Below are positions 24,501 to 36,379 of a stretch of DNA of 64,000 nucleotides, piece after piece. Positions within the stretch are counted from its first letter, which is position 1; each line of letters begins with the position of its first letter. This DNA comes from Epichloe hybrida. Taxonomy: Eukaryota > Ascomycota > Sordariomycetes > Hypocreales > Clavicipitaceae. The position numbers and the translations under genes were made by a program. The stretch lies in the NCBI GenBank assembly GCA_019022495.1, contig JAFEKR010000052.1:62001-126000 (forward strand). Direction: 5' to 3'. The notes under the pieces are model-generated. The model had not been told where the DNA came from, searched no databases, and saw nothing but the letters and a program-made list of their open reading frames with translations.

Positions 24501-25489
24501 TCAAGTCCTCGCCCTCCGAACCTCGTCCTTCACGGCGTCCCAGATCCACCCGTCCACCTTACATGTATTATTATTACCCTTCTTCTCGTACCGCTTGCCC
24601 TTGCCCTTGCCCAACCCCTCCTGCACATGGAAGCCCCCGACAGCCCTATACATGTACCACTTCCTCGCGAGGTTCTCGGCCCTCGCATCCCGCACGTAAT
24701 TCACCAGGCCAAGCCTCGTGCCTTGCGAGGGCCGTAAATCCCTCACCGCGAGGCTGCTATATCTCGGCTTGGCAACGACGCTCATGGTAGTCAGGGTAAG
24801 CCGCGTAGACGCAGGCATCGCGCGGACAAACCGCTCGAGGACCGGTCGCGACGTGCGCGCCCCGGGCGGGAGATGGACATGGATGTGGGTTACAAACGGC
24901 GCAGTCGTGTATGAGATGAAGGGGACGGGAATGACACCCGCCACGGCCACTAGAAAAGCAATCCAAATCTCGCGTCAGCCTTCTCCTGGGACAATCAGCA
25001 ATCGTGTCACTACTCCCCGAGTTCCTCCCGAGCTGACGAACCCGCTGCGATTTCAGCCATTGGCTTTTCGGCCTTGACATAGCTTGGCACAACCAGAAAC
25101 GTAAAGAATGCGCCAAGGAGCAGACTAGTGAGCTTAAGCATAGCCAGAAATGTGATTCTGCCGGTTCCAGCATGGTATATGATGAGTCGTTCGGGTATTT
25201 CTGTACCGAAGAAAAAAAACATGTTCTTGTCAGCTCCGTGAAGCAGAAGCAGATACGCACCTGTCAAGATTGCATTGCATGCCATGCCAATGGTTACGAG
25301 GTAGGGGGTAGAGAATACGGTACCGTGGCTTTTTGAAATGCAGGACGCCGCTTTCGCTCTCCTCTGTTGGTCGCTCTGTTGGTCGCTCTGTTGGTCACGC
25401 CGTGTCGGCCATCTGCGGGACGATGCTTGCGCGAAGCATCTCAATCGGAGCTTCGTCTGAATATGCGGGTTGCGCAGCTGCCATGGCAT
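24501..25489 (-). CDS. Two-transmembrane protein, probable mitochondrial (TMEM70/TMEM186-like)
   Basis: Exons 25,261-25,489, 25,042-25,200 and 24,501-24,949; 278 aa. Introns are 60 and 92 nt; the second has a CTGAC branch point, and the junctions keep phase 1. The start at 25,489 opens a basic, acid-free leader rich in Arg/Gln/Ser that looks like a mitochondrial targeting sequence; an in-frame ATG 31 codons upstream gives a weaker leader. Two hydrophobic hairpin segments follow ('ITFLAMLKLTSLLLGAFFTF' and 'AVAGVIPVPFISYTTAPFV'). The soluble C-terminal half contains 'LGLVNYVRD' and ends in a Lys-rich stretch and 'DGWIWDAVK'. The order of leader, two helices and conserved C-terminus resembles the TMEM70/186/223 superfamily involved in respiratory-complex assembly. 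That call is from memory of the pattern and is moderate at best. Confidence 0.65.
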
Positions 25490-26482
25490 TCGAAACGACG
25501 CGATGGACGGCGAACAGGATTTCGCTGAGCTTCCAATGCCTCCCAGGCCGACTCTGGGACCAATGATTCCTACGAGTAGCATGGCTGAGGTGCGTCTGGC
25601 AACGTCATTATACAGGTCAAATGATGATGAATATGCAGGTGTGTGTGTGTGTCAAGGTCAGTGAAACATTGTTGACCGTCTCGTGCGACTTGTTGGGATC
25701 CCCATTCCCCGGAGCTGGACCTACCCTGCACCTCGACGACTTGTTTTCTCCTTGCACTCCCGTCCTGTTGCATATGTTGCGTTGTCTTGACTCTTTGAAC
25801 TGCTTGCATGCTAGTTTTACTTTGTAAGTTGTATTGATGATCTGTCCTCAACATCCTTTTGGGGTAAGCACCTCTGAACTTGCTGAAGATGTGCCCGGAC
25901 AAAAAGCGCAACATGAATCACCACAAAAAAAATCATCGACTTTACTTTGCTACCCACCCCGTTTATTTAGTGTCATCCAAGCTCCGCGCCATGAGATCTG
26001 GACATTAGCGACCAGTTTGGGTATTGCTCCCCGATGACAAGTTCGTCGTTGTAAGAAACCCGGTACTGTACATTCCTCCATGGCATAACCAATCATCGTA
26101 ACATGCCCAAGTATGCGCGAAAATGCCGTCCAAGCAATCCTCCAATGCCCCCGTGCCCATCGTGCTTATCAAGTTCGTTTGTCGTACTGCACTACTACTT
26201 TGCTCGGCACAGTCGGACAATCTCAATCACCCTAGAAACCAGCCTAATTCTATGGAGGGTTATTCTTTTTCTTCCGAGACTGTCCCCTGAAGTAACGCAT
26301 GTACCCGCGCTGAAACGCAGGAAAATTCCTAATTTATTGACCGACAAAAGAAAGAAAAAAAAGATGGCGAAAGAGCGTCAATACAGCCACATGTCCTGCA
26401 GGGGCAAAACAAGAGGCCAGAGAATCTCGGTTTGCTCCATTCTGTGGGACTCGTGCTTGTGGTATAGCCCTGGGGGAAGTCA
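25490..26482. other. Intergenic: 3' flank of the large regulator and upstream of the TMEM-like gene
   Basis: Contains (GTGT)n at 25,639-25,651, a triplicated 'ttggtcgctctg' just inside the neighbouring exon at 25,367-25,395, and an A-rich tract at about 26,345-26,363. No gene seen. Confidence 0.5.
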
Positions 26483-26845
26483 TCATAGTTGTCGCTTCAT
26501 GCCCGCCATGCCGCCGTCAAAGTCCCAGGCTCGCTTCAATCCTCCCTCGTAGACACTAGCCACAGACTCTTGCCACATGGCAGGGGTGATGAAGTTGGGT
26601 ATTGAAGTTGCCGAAGAGTACTGGGCATGGGCCATTTGCCCGACACTCGGCGACAGCGATTGACCGGAAGTAGGATCCGTGATGGCTGTTTGATCTGAGG
26701 GACCTGGAGGAGATGAAGCGCTTAGTGATGCGTGTGAAGCGGAGCCGAGCAAAGTGCCAGGTTGGGAGGGCGTACCAAACGAAGTGTTCCAATTCCTGTC
26801 GAGAGGCATTGTTAGCAGCCGCGCTTTCTGTGCCTGGACGACAAC

Positions 26846-26878
<33 letters not shown>

Positions 26879-29762
26879 AAAGACAGGACTATTTTCCGAT
26901 CAAACTTACTCGAAAATCCGTGCAGGATTCCAGGTCGGTGGGTTGTTGCCCAAAGCCATGTTCTGCTGCATATCCGGCGCCTGACCGTCGTGTGGCATCA
27001 TTACGAGCGACTGTACCACGGGAGAGTCACTTCTGCTGTCCAATGGGCCCACAGAAACAGGAGGTGTGATGGGATGACTTATGTAACTGACTTGTTGGTT
27101 CGAGGGACCCAGATGTTGATGATCCATGGAGCCTGCACGATGCACGGAAGCACCTTGGAACGCAATATTTGCCCGTGGAGGGCTTGGCCGGTTAGACGGA
27201 TGGGGACTTCCGTACGGAAACGACGGTTTGAGGACAAATGGGCGTCGTATGTCAGCGGAGAAGGCCTCGCGAATCGCATCAACTTGTTTTTGCAAATCTG
27301 GCATGGGCCAAGACTCCATAATCGTCTCCATAAGCCTCATATGACGCTGAAAATACTCACGGGCATCACTGTTGAGGTCCGGATCGGGAGAAACAATGGC
27401 CACCTGAGGTCCACGGGAGTTAGCGACAACGGGGCTTGGCTTGGCGGCAAATTGCCAAGAACAACAGAGCAATGATGCCGACATACTAGGTGAATCACCA
27501 CACATGAAAGTCCCGCGTACAAGACGAAGCTGAAGCCGCGCTGCATACTTTGCAGATCTACCAGGCCGTACTGTTTCAACACCGCTTCTTGTAGGCGACA
27601 CAGAGCCTTGGCTGCACTGTAGCAAATAAGCATGCGACGTTTCCACTGGGATTCATGGGCGGCCGGATCAAGGAATGACAGGACCGGCCGATGATATAGG
27701 ATTTGCAAGAGGTAGTAGTACGAGTGCAGATTGCCGAGAAACGATGATGGCAGGTAGGGCGGTGAACCGTCGGGCGGGTACGAAACGATCATGTCTGCTG
27801 GCAATTCGTTGAGATACTCTGAAATGTTTTGCTCGATTTGCTGGAACTCTGGATTGACCCCCCAATCCTTTGTCCTTCTGAGTTTGGCGTATACTGTGCT
27901 CATTTTCCGAATGTTTCGCACAATGCGAGCCAAGTATGTGAAATTCCTCGAAACATGATATTCGGAGTCGTCACCGCCGGGTATAGGAGGAGGGACGCTG
28001 AAGTCCACTGACTCGTCGTTGACAGTCAAGTCATGCCGGCCTGGTTCAGCAATCAGAACAACTGACTGCACGATGTGGCGGGATTGTTTTTCCCCCACAA
28101 CCGCTCGCGATTTCTCTTCTTTCTAATCTCGCGCTCGCTGCAACTCACTCACCTTGGGGTCCTCCAACCATTGTCTCGCAGACAAAAATGTTCTGCCATA
28201 TTCTTGTCTGTAGGCGACACTCGGCAATGGTCAGTTCGCAAGGGATTCCAGCTTGGTGATCTTCGTGGTGATCATCCAAGCCCAGATCTTTACCCATTTG
28301 GACACACTGAACGACAAGCATCCAAGATCGATAAAAGTACCCTCGTTTCGGGGCAGCTTCGCGCGCTTTGAGAATCATGAGCAAGGCTTGCAGTGTGCTT
28401 AGCCTCGGTGTGTCCATGAACGAATCAGCATGCCCTGTTTGCGAAATTGAGTCAGCCAAGACTTATTCCAAACTACCCCAGGCTCCTCCCGTACATACTA
28501 GATGCCAGCGCTAGCCACTGCTGACCCATTGCCGGTTCCTCTGCCAATCGACCTCCTATGGCAAACAACGCCTCGAGAATCAGGGGCGAAATGGCGTCTC
28601 GATTGGTACTCCATTGTTGATAAAAAGCAACCTTGTCCAAGACGGGCACATAGGGATGGACGTGACTAAAGTAGAGATCGAAGTGATGCAGTGCGGTAGA
28701 CTCGTCCGGCATCAGTGCCGGTGGAATTCGGATTTTGTGGCCCGGTATAGTGGTCATGTTGGGCAGGATCGAACCATAATCATCTTCCTCTTCCACAGCT
28801 GGTTGTTCTTCCCGTCGAAACGAGGCCTTGTTGCGGAGATACGGAGCTGGCATTGCCCAAGTCAGCAACTGACTGGTTTTCTATGAATAGTGGAGGGAGT
28901 AGAGTGACCTACCGGTTCCAATCTCGTTCACTTTCAACCCCCCCAGCAAGTCAGCGAGATCCTTTTGTTGGTATGAATCGACCGAATGAGCTTCTGGCGA
29001 TGAGTCTTGCCTCGGACCGTGGTGGTTTGGCGGCGTTGGGAACGTATTCGGGTCATTGTATGACTGGTTCAAGACACCTGGCGGGGGAGCCGTGGTGTAG
29101 TGCAAATTGATTTGATGGAGCGCCGCTCGATCGCCTTCGGAGAGTGCGCCTGGCGCTGCATAGAGGTCTGGCACCGGGTTGGACGCATCTTGCAAGACTT
29201 GCCCGGGCATCAACATTTGCTGGAATGGGCCGGATGGATTTAATATGGTATCGTACATGCCCATGGAGTCAGATCCTTCGTAACCATTCGGCCGTATGCA
29301 ATGAAGTTTTAGTCGTAAACAGGCTGAACAGGGCCAAGTATTAGTGGTTGCCGCATCGCATTTGATCTTCCTCTTCCGGCAGCCCTCACAGGCTCTCATT
29401 ACTGTGAAAAAGATGTGGTGAGTATGCGACGAAGGGACCATCAAAGAAGATGCTCATTGTCCAAGAAGTATACCTTTTAGACGCTTGTGGCGATTGTGCT
29501 CGTCGACGAAAACATAGTCTGGGTGCCATTGTGTCAGCCGCGTTCCAGCTATCGAAAGTGGCGGGCAGTTATCATGTCTGGAGAGGCAGGTCTGGAGCGA
29601 ACATGATGATAGGCGCACTGCCCAGCGAGAAATATACTGACTCTTTTGGGGTTCCCGTTGGGAAAACTGCTGCGGCACAAACTGGAAGGAACTCATTTGT
29701 GCTGCTTGAGCGCTGTGCGCATCTTGAGGTCGAATTTGGCGGACGGAGGGATCGGTCGACAT
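26483..29762 (-). CDS. Large Zn2Cys6 transcription factor with fungal_trans domain
   Basis: Seven exons: 29,474-29,762, 28,913-29,401, 28,499-28,846, 28,153-28,434, 27,487-28,040, 26,910-27,403 and 26,483-26,795; 922 aa, frame kept at every junction. Introns are 72, 66, 64, 112, 83 and 114 nt. The first junction gives 'HNRHKRLKVMRACEGC', fusing the basic arm to the zinc cluster Cys101-X2-Cys104-X6-Cys111-X9-Cys121-X2-Cys124-X6-Cys131. The fungal_trans region runs from about residue 300 ('FDLYFSHVHPYVPVLDKV') through 'SFMDTPRLSTLQALLM' and 'CETMVGGPQGRHDLTV'. The C-terminal 250 residues are Pro/Ser/Gln-rich, a likely activation region. The last intron holds an A-run of about 30 nt. Exon 1 reads through residues 43-75 without homology I recognise and may hide a further small intron. 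Its conserved build suggests a widespread regulator rather than a cluster-specific one. Target not known. Confidence 0.88.
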
Positions 29763-32444
29763 TACGGACGGCGGGTTCCGAACCTCGAAGGGACTCGGTC
29801 GCGCACGGCGGCGGCGACGAAGGAGCGGCGGGAAGGAGGGAGTAGGGAAGGCGACGAGTCGACTCGGCGTGTGTGAGGGCCTCTGGAGAAGAGACGGCAG
29901 CAATGGTGAAGCCGACACGATGAGGTTGTCTAGAGATGTCCCAAAGTCTGCGGAATGTGCGTGAGGAGGCGGGAGCGTACAGCTGTCGACATCTCAAGTC
30001 GACAGCCGCCGACACGACACAGCAGGCTCTCCGGCCGGCTGCTTGTTGGGCCACACCTACGGATTACACACCACAACCAACTTGACGTGAGTCGGTGGCG
30101 GAAGGAGCCAGAGCAAAGAGGCAGTGGGCAGCAGATGTGGGGATGACAGCGGGCTAGGGGCAGGGCCAAGGCCGGTAAAGCGACGGGGTGGGCGGATGGG
30201 CAGGCGCAGTAGCGGGCAGTGGCATCGCTAGCAGGCAGTCCGCAGGGTGTTGAGTGAATGTCCGTCAGAGGGTCTGAGCACGCGTAGGACGGGTTGGTAG
30301 GACGGGTTGGTAGGACGGTCGGTAGGATGGGCTGGTACAGTGATGTAGGACGGTTTGCGTCAACCTGATGACCGGCAACTGCCGCCTTGTCTTTTGAGGC
30401 GCCGAGCTGAACAATCTGGTCTGGCCTGTGTGTGTGCTGTTGGGAAGAACGCGCTGTTGCTGTTGGGAGTTGCTGTTGGGATCTGCTTCCTGGGAATCCT
30501 GTCCATACAGTGCGCATCACGGATTACGGATCACATACCGACTACTCCGTACCGAGTACAGCTATAAACAAATATCAATCAACATATACCTGCATGTCGT
30601 CGGGGAAGCTGGAACCGTCGATCCATGTCACGGCGTTTTTCAGGTGCCAGTCAGCATTCAATCCATGAACATGCCGAGTCCACCACCTATTATATTCGAT
30701 AGCGACCAGTTGAGCACCCGAGCCGCATTTGCAGTCGTGGCATGTCATCTAGGACCATTTTTGATGCTATGCGAAGTTGTTCGAGGCTATAATATAATAG
30801 TTGTGGCGTTTGCGATACTGGGAACCCTGCAACGAATGAACAAGTACGATCTTAGTTGTCACAATTTTTTTGGACTTCCTTCCTTTATCCTTCCATTCCT
30901 TTCATTGGAACTCAGGTTTGACAGCATGTGAGATGGCCCTCTTTGCCAAGCAAGGGATAAGTTTCACCAAATCCATGACCTCTGGTACACGACAAAAGTG
31001 ATGTACCCTGCATAGGCTTTTACCTGTGAAGGGGTGGGGACGTTGGCGTCGAGATGATGCTGATTCCGCTCAAGCTATCCCGAGTTGTTGCTTCTCAGCT
31101 GGCCACACAAATTTCTGCAAGTCGGAGCCAAACCGCGATAATGTGTACTAGTGATACCGCTGCTCCTCCTATTGAAAATGTAGCCCTACACGACACACAC
31201 ATACATAAAGACGGAATACAGTTCATCTCTCTGATGGATCGTGTCTGAGGATTCGACGTTGCACGGCGCCAGATGCATCGAAAATCTGTACTTCATGGGT
31301 GGGGTATGTTGATCGGTCCCACGAGCCCAGCAATCTGGGGCAACAACCGAGAAACAGACGAGCCGAAAAGTGAGACAGAGGCTGTCACTGCTCTATCGTG
31401 CATTAGTTGAGGTGGTGATGCAGGCTGGATTTTCCATCGTCATACCGGAAGCCTGGAGTCCTGATGACCAGTGTCCAGGGTTCAACCTTTGTTATGTCAT
31501 CCCGCCGACAAACGACCGAGGTTGATCTGAGTTCTCATAGCACTTGAGTAGGGTGGGTTGCATAATAGGTAGGTTACCCTTCGGAGAAACAGGCTAGACT
31601 CGCCTGTGAGGCCATGACAGAAAACCCGTCTGCTCGCTCGGGCGGGAGGAGAGCCATCTCGTTTCGTCAGCACGTTTCAACCCACCCCGAGTACAATTGT
31701 GGTGAGACTGTACAACAAGGATGAGCGTGTGCTTTGCTTAGAATGGAAAATGTGGCCAACGACAAGAAACGAGAAGTAGCGACGTATTGTCATATCTCTC
31801 GGTCTACTGCGAAGTTCTAGCCACCACATGCCAGGTCCTTTCCTTCTTTTGGTTCGTGCCAGACTCAAGAGCCCCCGTCCACATACATGGAGCCTGAATT
31901 GCCTTGCCGAGGCTTGAGGGTCTTCACGAGAACATATCCCTTGACAGACGGTGAATGACGAACTAAGAGTTGGTGTGATGTGTGTGCTTGCAATCAGGAG
32001 GTGATGCCGTCGTTGGAATCTTCCGAGAACTTTTCGGCCGATATGCCGCCATGGAGCCAACTGGAGGAGCGGAATGATGGCAGGCATCCTGAAACATTCG
32101 AGAGCGATCGAATCGGGATCACGAGGATTACGAGCACGTTCATGGCGGGCCGATTGTTCAGTCCCCTGTACTATTAATAATCCCTCATCAGAATGCGCAC
32201 CTGGCACAGCCTGAGTCGAAGTACATTGCATGTCTGGTGCCAATGCCAACCCAACCCCGCCCCTCGGTAAGCCGGCGGGATTTTCTCCGACCTGCTCGCG
32301 TGTCACTCTACGAACCCACCACACCACCACAGCAAGTGACCTCAAAGCGTGGCAAAACTCCATTTCCTCATCTTCGACGAGGCACGTAATTCCGACCCTC
32401 TGCTCAAGTCGACTTGCCCAGTCTGTTGAACTCGGCTCAACGTC
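29763..32444. other. Long intergenic region between two divergent genes
   Basis: 5' flank of the large regulator (minus) and of the CIA2-like gene (plus). Tandem 'taggacgggttgg' units lie at 30,285-30,330. GC-rich to about 30,500, then AT-richer. Frames up to 332 codons (31,677-32,675 minus) overlap the CIA2-like exon antisense and have no domain, so are not called. No RNA gene seen. Confidence 0.5.
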
Positions 32445-33147
32445 ATGGCTCCCGCAGCACTGGACAATGCGAATCCCACCATCCTGAGCGCATCGCAATT
32501 GCCAACTCGTCACAAGAAGGTGGCGCCTCGGAAGGGACCCGACAGCAAGTATTCGGAAATCATTTTCTCGAAACCGTCCTTCTTCTCCAGCCCGCTTTCT
32601 GGCGACGATGCCACATGGCCTGGTGGCGATATTCGCGGCGACAGTGGGCTTGAGCCAGAGCCAATCGATGAGCAAGAAATCTATGGTGACAACTACCGCT
32701 TAGCATCCTCATTCGATCGAGGACAACAACCCCATCATATGATTGCTGACGAAAAACTCACTTGCAGATCTAATATCCACAATTTCAGATCCGGAACATC
32801 CTGTTTCACTTGGCCAACTATCCATCGTCAACATAAACGACATCCACATCACTCCGTCTCCAGCACATGGGGTGCCCGATCCGAACACCATCGTCCAGGT
32901 AGTCGTCGAAATCACACCCACTGTCACACATTGCTCTCTCGCAACCGTCTTGGGACTCGGCGTCCGTGTCCGGCTGGAGCAGTGTCTGCCTCCGAACTAC
33001 CGAGTTGACGTGCTTTGTAGAGAAAACACGCATAGCCAAGACGATCAAGTGAACAAACAGCTGGCAGACAAGGAAAGGGTAGCTGCCGCACTCGAAAACG
33101 ACTCTTTGAAGGGGGTCTTGGATAAAATGCTCGAAACCTGCGTATGA
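32445..33147 (+). CDS. CIA2: MIP18/CIA2-family cytosolic iron-sulfur assembly protein (divergent)
   Basis: Exons 32,445-32,685 and 32,768-33,147 (intron 82 nt, donor GTGACA, acceptor TTGCAG); 206 aa. Splicing restores 'EIYDLISTISDPEHPVSLGQL', the hallmark DP-H-P start of the domain. It continues with 'TPTVTHCSLATVLGLGVRVRL', containing the conserved reactive Cys of the HCS motif, then 'LPPNYRVDV' and 'QVNKQLADKERVAAALEN'. Family proteins act in the CIA targeting complex with Cia1 and Met18/MMS19 to deliver Fe-S clusters to cytosolic and nuclear apo-proteins. N-terminal 80 residues are a basic, low-complexity tail usual for fungal members. Departures from my picture of the family (TVTHCS for T-x-HCS, and 'CRENTHSQDDQ' before VNKQL) suggest either lineage drift or a second copy. 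The gene stands alone between non-coding stretches. Confidence 0.85.
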
Positions 33148-34323
33148 ATGGAGCCAGCCATATACTACGTAACTTGATGGCAAATGCCATTCCCAGGCCA
33201 AGACAGTGGGTTCCAGGACACGCCCGTCTTTCATTTCAGCTACGACTTTCTTCGCCCACCAAGAAATCAGGACCAATTGACCCCAATATGCCCGTGCTGG
33301 GTCGACAGCATCAATTATAGAAACTGCAGTGGATGGATGTCAAGTAAAAACTTGACTAAATGAACTGTGCCGGTACTTGTCAATCCTTTGGTGGTGCTAT
33401 AGGAATGACCACGCCGAACCCTGATGATCGTTTCCGCCGATGTCGCGAAGCGCCTTGTGCTACATCACCCATCGCCTAGAACAATTAGTACATTCGTGTC
33501 GCGGAACCATCACGAACCGGCCGTGTCTGTGTCGAGGAGTCTCGAGGAACGCTGGTGGGCAAATAGAACTAGGAGACACGCAGACTGTATCAGATCCAGC
33601 AGGGCTTTTGTCAATAGCAATACTTGTAAGACACAATCCCGCAATTATTCATGCTGACTCCGGATTGTGTGAGGCCCTAAAACATGAGTTACCAGAGTAT
33701 CAAGTCTGTTGTATACAAAAGTGCTAAAGGCTGCAATGGTATGCCATGGCTTCATGTAATCTGCAGCACCACCACACCTAATCTCCACCAGAACAACATG
33801 ATAACCATATTCGACATGCACGCATGCATGCATGCTTTCCCAATCACTACGGCGCTCTAACAAAAAGATGTGCGCCAAATAGGGAGGAGATGCTTCTCCC
33901 AGAAGCATACGGGAGGATGGAGAAACGATTTCGTGTTCACTAGCAAGCGACCAGATCAAATAGCATTGATGTGGCACGGAAAAAGGCTACTCCATGCTGA
34001 TCTTTTTGCATTTGACCCATCTCAAGTCAGCCATTGCCGCCAAGTCTTGGCAATCTTGCTCACAAGCTCAAAGGCATCTGGGGCCTAGACGTTCCTTACT
34101 TCTCCTCAACACGATCGGGGCATGGCTCCCAGAACGCCTGAACGCCTGAACGCCTGAACGCCTGAGCGCCTGAAGTATGGTGCGAATGTTATCTAAATAG
34201 GCTTACGTACAGCACAGTAAGATGGACGCTATTACCAGCTACCAACAGCGTGGTAAATGCTTGGGGAGGAACGAGGGGTTGGGATAGTCAAACATTTTCT
34301 TGTAGCTTGACACTTGGCCGCAG
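33148..34323. other. Intergenic, no recognisable gene
   Basis: No coding motif on either strand; frames are at most 110 codons and mutually overlapping. Holds 'gcatgcatgcatgc' near 33,820 and the octamer repeat at 34,132-34,173. Confidence 0.5.
34132..34173. repeat. Octamer tandem repeat (GAACGCCT)n
   Basis: Five successive units, the last with G for A, in an otherwise unique region 150 bp upstream of the transporter pseudogene. Confidence 0.85.
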
Positions 34324-34814
34324 ATGGCCGCCATGAAGGTGGAAACCCGTCTTCTTCGGTCATTTCCCACCGAGGAGGAATGGGCTACCCTGCCGCGAGT
34401 TGTATGATTCAGTATTCCAACATTGGTGCAGTAGCTGGACACATGGTTCTCATCATGTCGGACAGACCCCCCGTCATTAAGGGAACAAAAAGACATCGTC
34501 GACGCTGCCGTCACCACCGCCCGAATCTACAATCACTTCTACCTGCTGATCAACTTGAGATTCCTCACCGGTTCTTTGGCCATGGTCTACTCGGAACATT
34601 TCGTTGGCTTTTGGCCATCATTCACGCTGTCCACCATGAGCCATCTCTCATGTCTATGTGTGCTCTTGTACTTCAAGAAGACGTACAAGCTCGCCCCTCC
34701 TACCGAATCAGTCATGGGCAAAGCCACCAAGGTTTTTTTCGTCTTGCGTACAAAAAGAGCAATGGGTTCAGAGATGCTCAATTCTGGGAACGCGTCAAGC
34801 CTCGCAACATTTGA
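34324..34814 (+). pseudogene. Broken POT/PTR2-family peptide transporter fragment
   Basis: Frame from ATG 34,324 begins 'MAAMKVETRLLRSFPTEEEWATLPRVV', with the PTEEE-LRRV type N-terminus of fungal PTR2 proteins. It stops at TGA 34,405 and TAG 34,432. The same frame recovers at 34,492 with 'DIVDAAVTTARIYNHFYLLIN' and 'GSLAMVYSEHFVGFW', matching the transmembrane 4-5 region of the family. After a T7 run at about 34,733-34,739 the family-like end ('FWERVKPRN') is found only in the next frame. So it has two stops, one frameshift, and loss of both the segment between the N-terminus and TM4 and the C-terminal half. Intact members (about 600 aa) import di- and tripeptides with protons. This copy cannot do so. 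Composition is normal with no RIP signature, so it decayed by ordinary mutation and deletion. Confidence 0.7.
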
Positions 34815-36055
34815 GCTCGGGAAGAGCCTGTACCGAAGCGGATGACATTTGACGACGAGTGTGTAGATAATAAATAGATAGCCTAGCTTGTACCAGTTCA
34901 TTTATTTTCCTTGCTTCGCCGCTCCACTCCACTATGAACAGGTACGTGACTGACTAGTCATTGCTCAAGTGAAATGGAGTCAATACCTCGTAATGATCCG
35001 CAGCATCTCACTATCACGAAATCCGACGATCTTTTCATATAACACTACTTTTTGACCATCTTGGTTGTGCCTTATTCCTGGTATACCCTTCATGCAAGTA
35101 CAGTCCAATTTCGTCGGCTCTTAGTACGCGGTTGCCGCTCGATTCGCTTTCCTTTCCTTTCAAAAAAAAAAAAAAAATCATCAAGAACAACATTTCTCTA
35201 CATTTAGGTGGAGATTCACGGGCACACAGTACATGCTGCTCTGGGTCAACGTGGGGTGGCGCAAACTCCAGACATGTCCTTTCTTTCATATCTGCTCTTC
35301 CACCATTGAGAAGACGCCATTGTTCAATTCAGTGATGCCAAACCCCCACTGAAGCCATGCCAAACAACGTTCTGTGCTCAGAATGCTGCGTCAACCGGCT
35401 CAGCGAATCAAGATGATGCAGTCCAGTACGTAGTAGTTCCCTGTTTCATCTGTTGCAAGGAATCCCACTACCAAGAGGCTCCGAGGGAAGCAAGTTTTTC
35501 ACCGCTCACGGGGAGATCAGCCCACCACCGCCACCCTTGCAAGGTTCGCCCTTCCCACGTCGTCCCACAGAGACACCTATGCGTCTTTTTTTTTCGGATA
35601 TGGAACAAATAACGCAGTCCAGGGGAACAACCTGCGACGCACCCAGCATCCAAGTACCGAGTCCCATCTGCCGCTCCTCTCCGTTGGCGATCCACGGATG
35701 ACTTGATTGCAACGAACATGGCCACCCAAGGTTACGTCTCTCTCGTCTGCCACCACGGCGTGAGACGCATTTCAAGCTCCGGCCGGGTGACGACATGCTT
35801 AGATTTGGAATTATCAGACACGAGGAACGGCCCGGCGAGCTATTCTTCTCTTTGTACAGCACCTATGGGTTAAGTTACGTCGCGGCAACTTTGAGTGTGG
35901 CGCCAAGGGGTTCGGAAAACGTTCTCTGCGCTGCTATTCCTGGAGGTGAGTGCAGGCACTAGTCTAGCCTGTACGGATTCCGGAGCATCGGCGCAGCCTG
36001 AGTTGAATGAATGTCAGCTCCTAGACAAGTCGAAATGCAATCAACGCCCGGTGCA
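34815..36055. other. Intergenic, no recognisable gene
   Basis: Contains an A-run at about 35,162-35,177 and short frames without motifs (the best, 118 codons at 35,506-35,862 minus, is Gly/Arg-rich and unconvincing). Confidence 0.5.
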
Positions 36056-36379
36056 TTAGTGAGAGAACAGCAAGTGCGCATGTAGGGTCAAGGCTCTCTT
36101 GTAATCACATAGGCAGGCTTGTAGCGAAATTTGCTCAAAGCGTGTATAGTAGATAGTATAAAGGTTGTTGCTAAGAAAAGGAAATAGACATGAAAAGCTT
36201 CTTGGTAGGCATGCCTTCTCCTTAAGACCACATAGCCCTCTTCCTAGATAAGTAGGAATGATTTCAAGTCCTAGTGGTGAACATCTTTCCTGGGAAGCCT
36301 CCCATAAGTGCGATGACTGAATGTACCAGGCACCGTCAAGTCGTGGAAGTTGTACATACTCCACTACTTGTTCTCTGGC
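36056..36379 (-). pseudogene. In-frame duplicated tail downstream of the secreted-protein stop codon
   Basis: Directly after the TGA of the secreted protein, in the same frame, 107 further codons stay open. They begin with 'AREQVVEYVQLPRLDGAWYI', a diverged copy of that protein's C-terminal 'ECVQLTRLDGYWYIYVS'. The nucleotide match (plus strand about 36,325-36,360 against 36,400-36,440) is clear. After about 35 codons the frame looks non-coding. It is either a truncated tandem paralogue or the original longer C-terminus now cut off by a stop. Confidence 0.55.

Noticed and set aside
29930..30520. 196-codon minus-strand frame upstream of the large regulator
   Set aside because: Low-complexity Pro/Ser/Leu/Cys composition typical of a GC-rich leader, ends before the regulator start and has no domain.
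31677..32675. 332-codon open frame on the minus strand
   Set aside because: Overlaps exon 1 of the CIA2-like gene in antisense, shows no domain, signal or biased composition, and is better explained as a shadow of GC-normal DNA.
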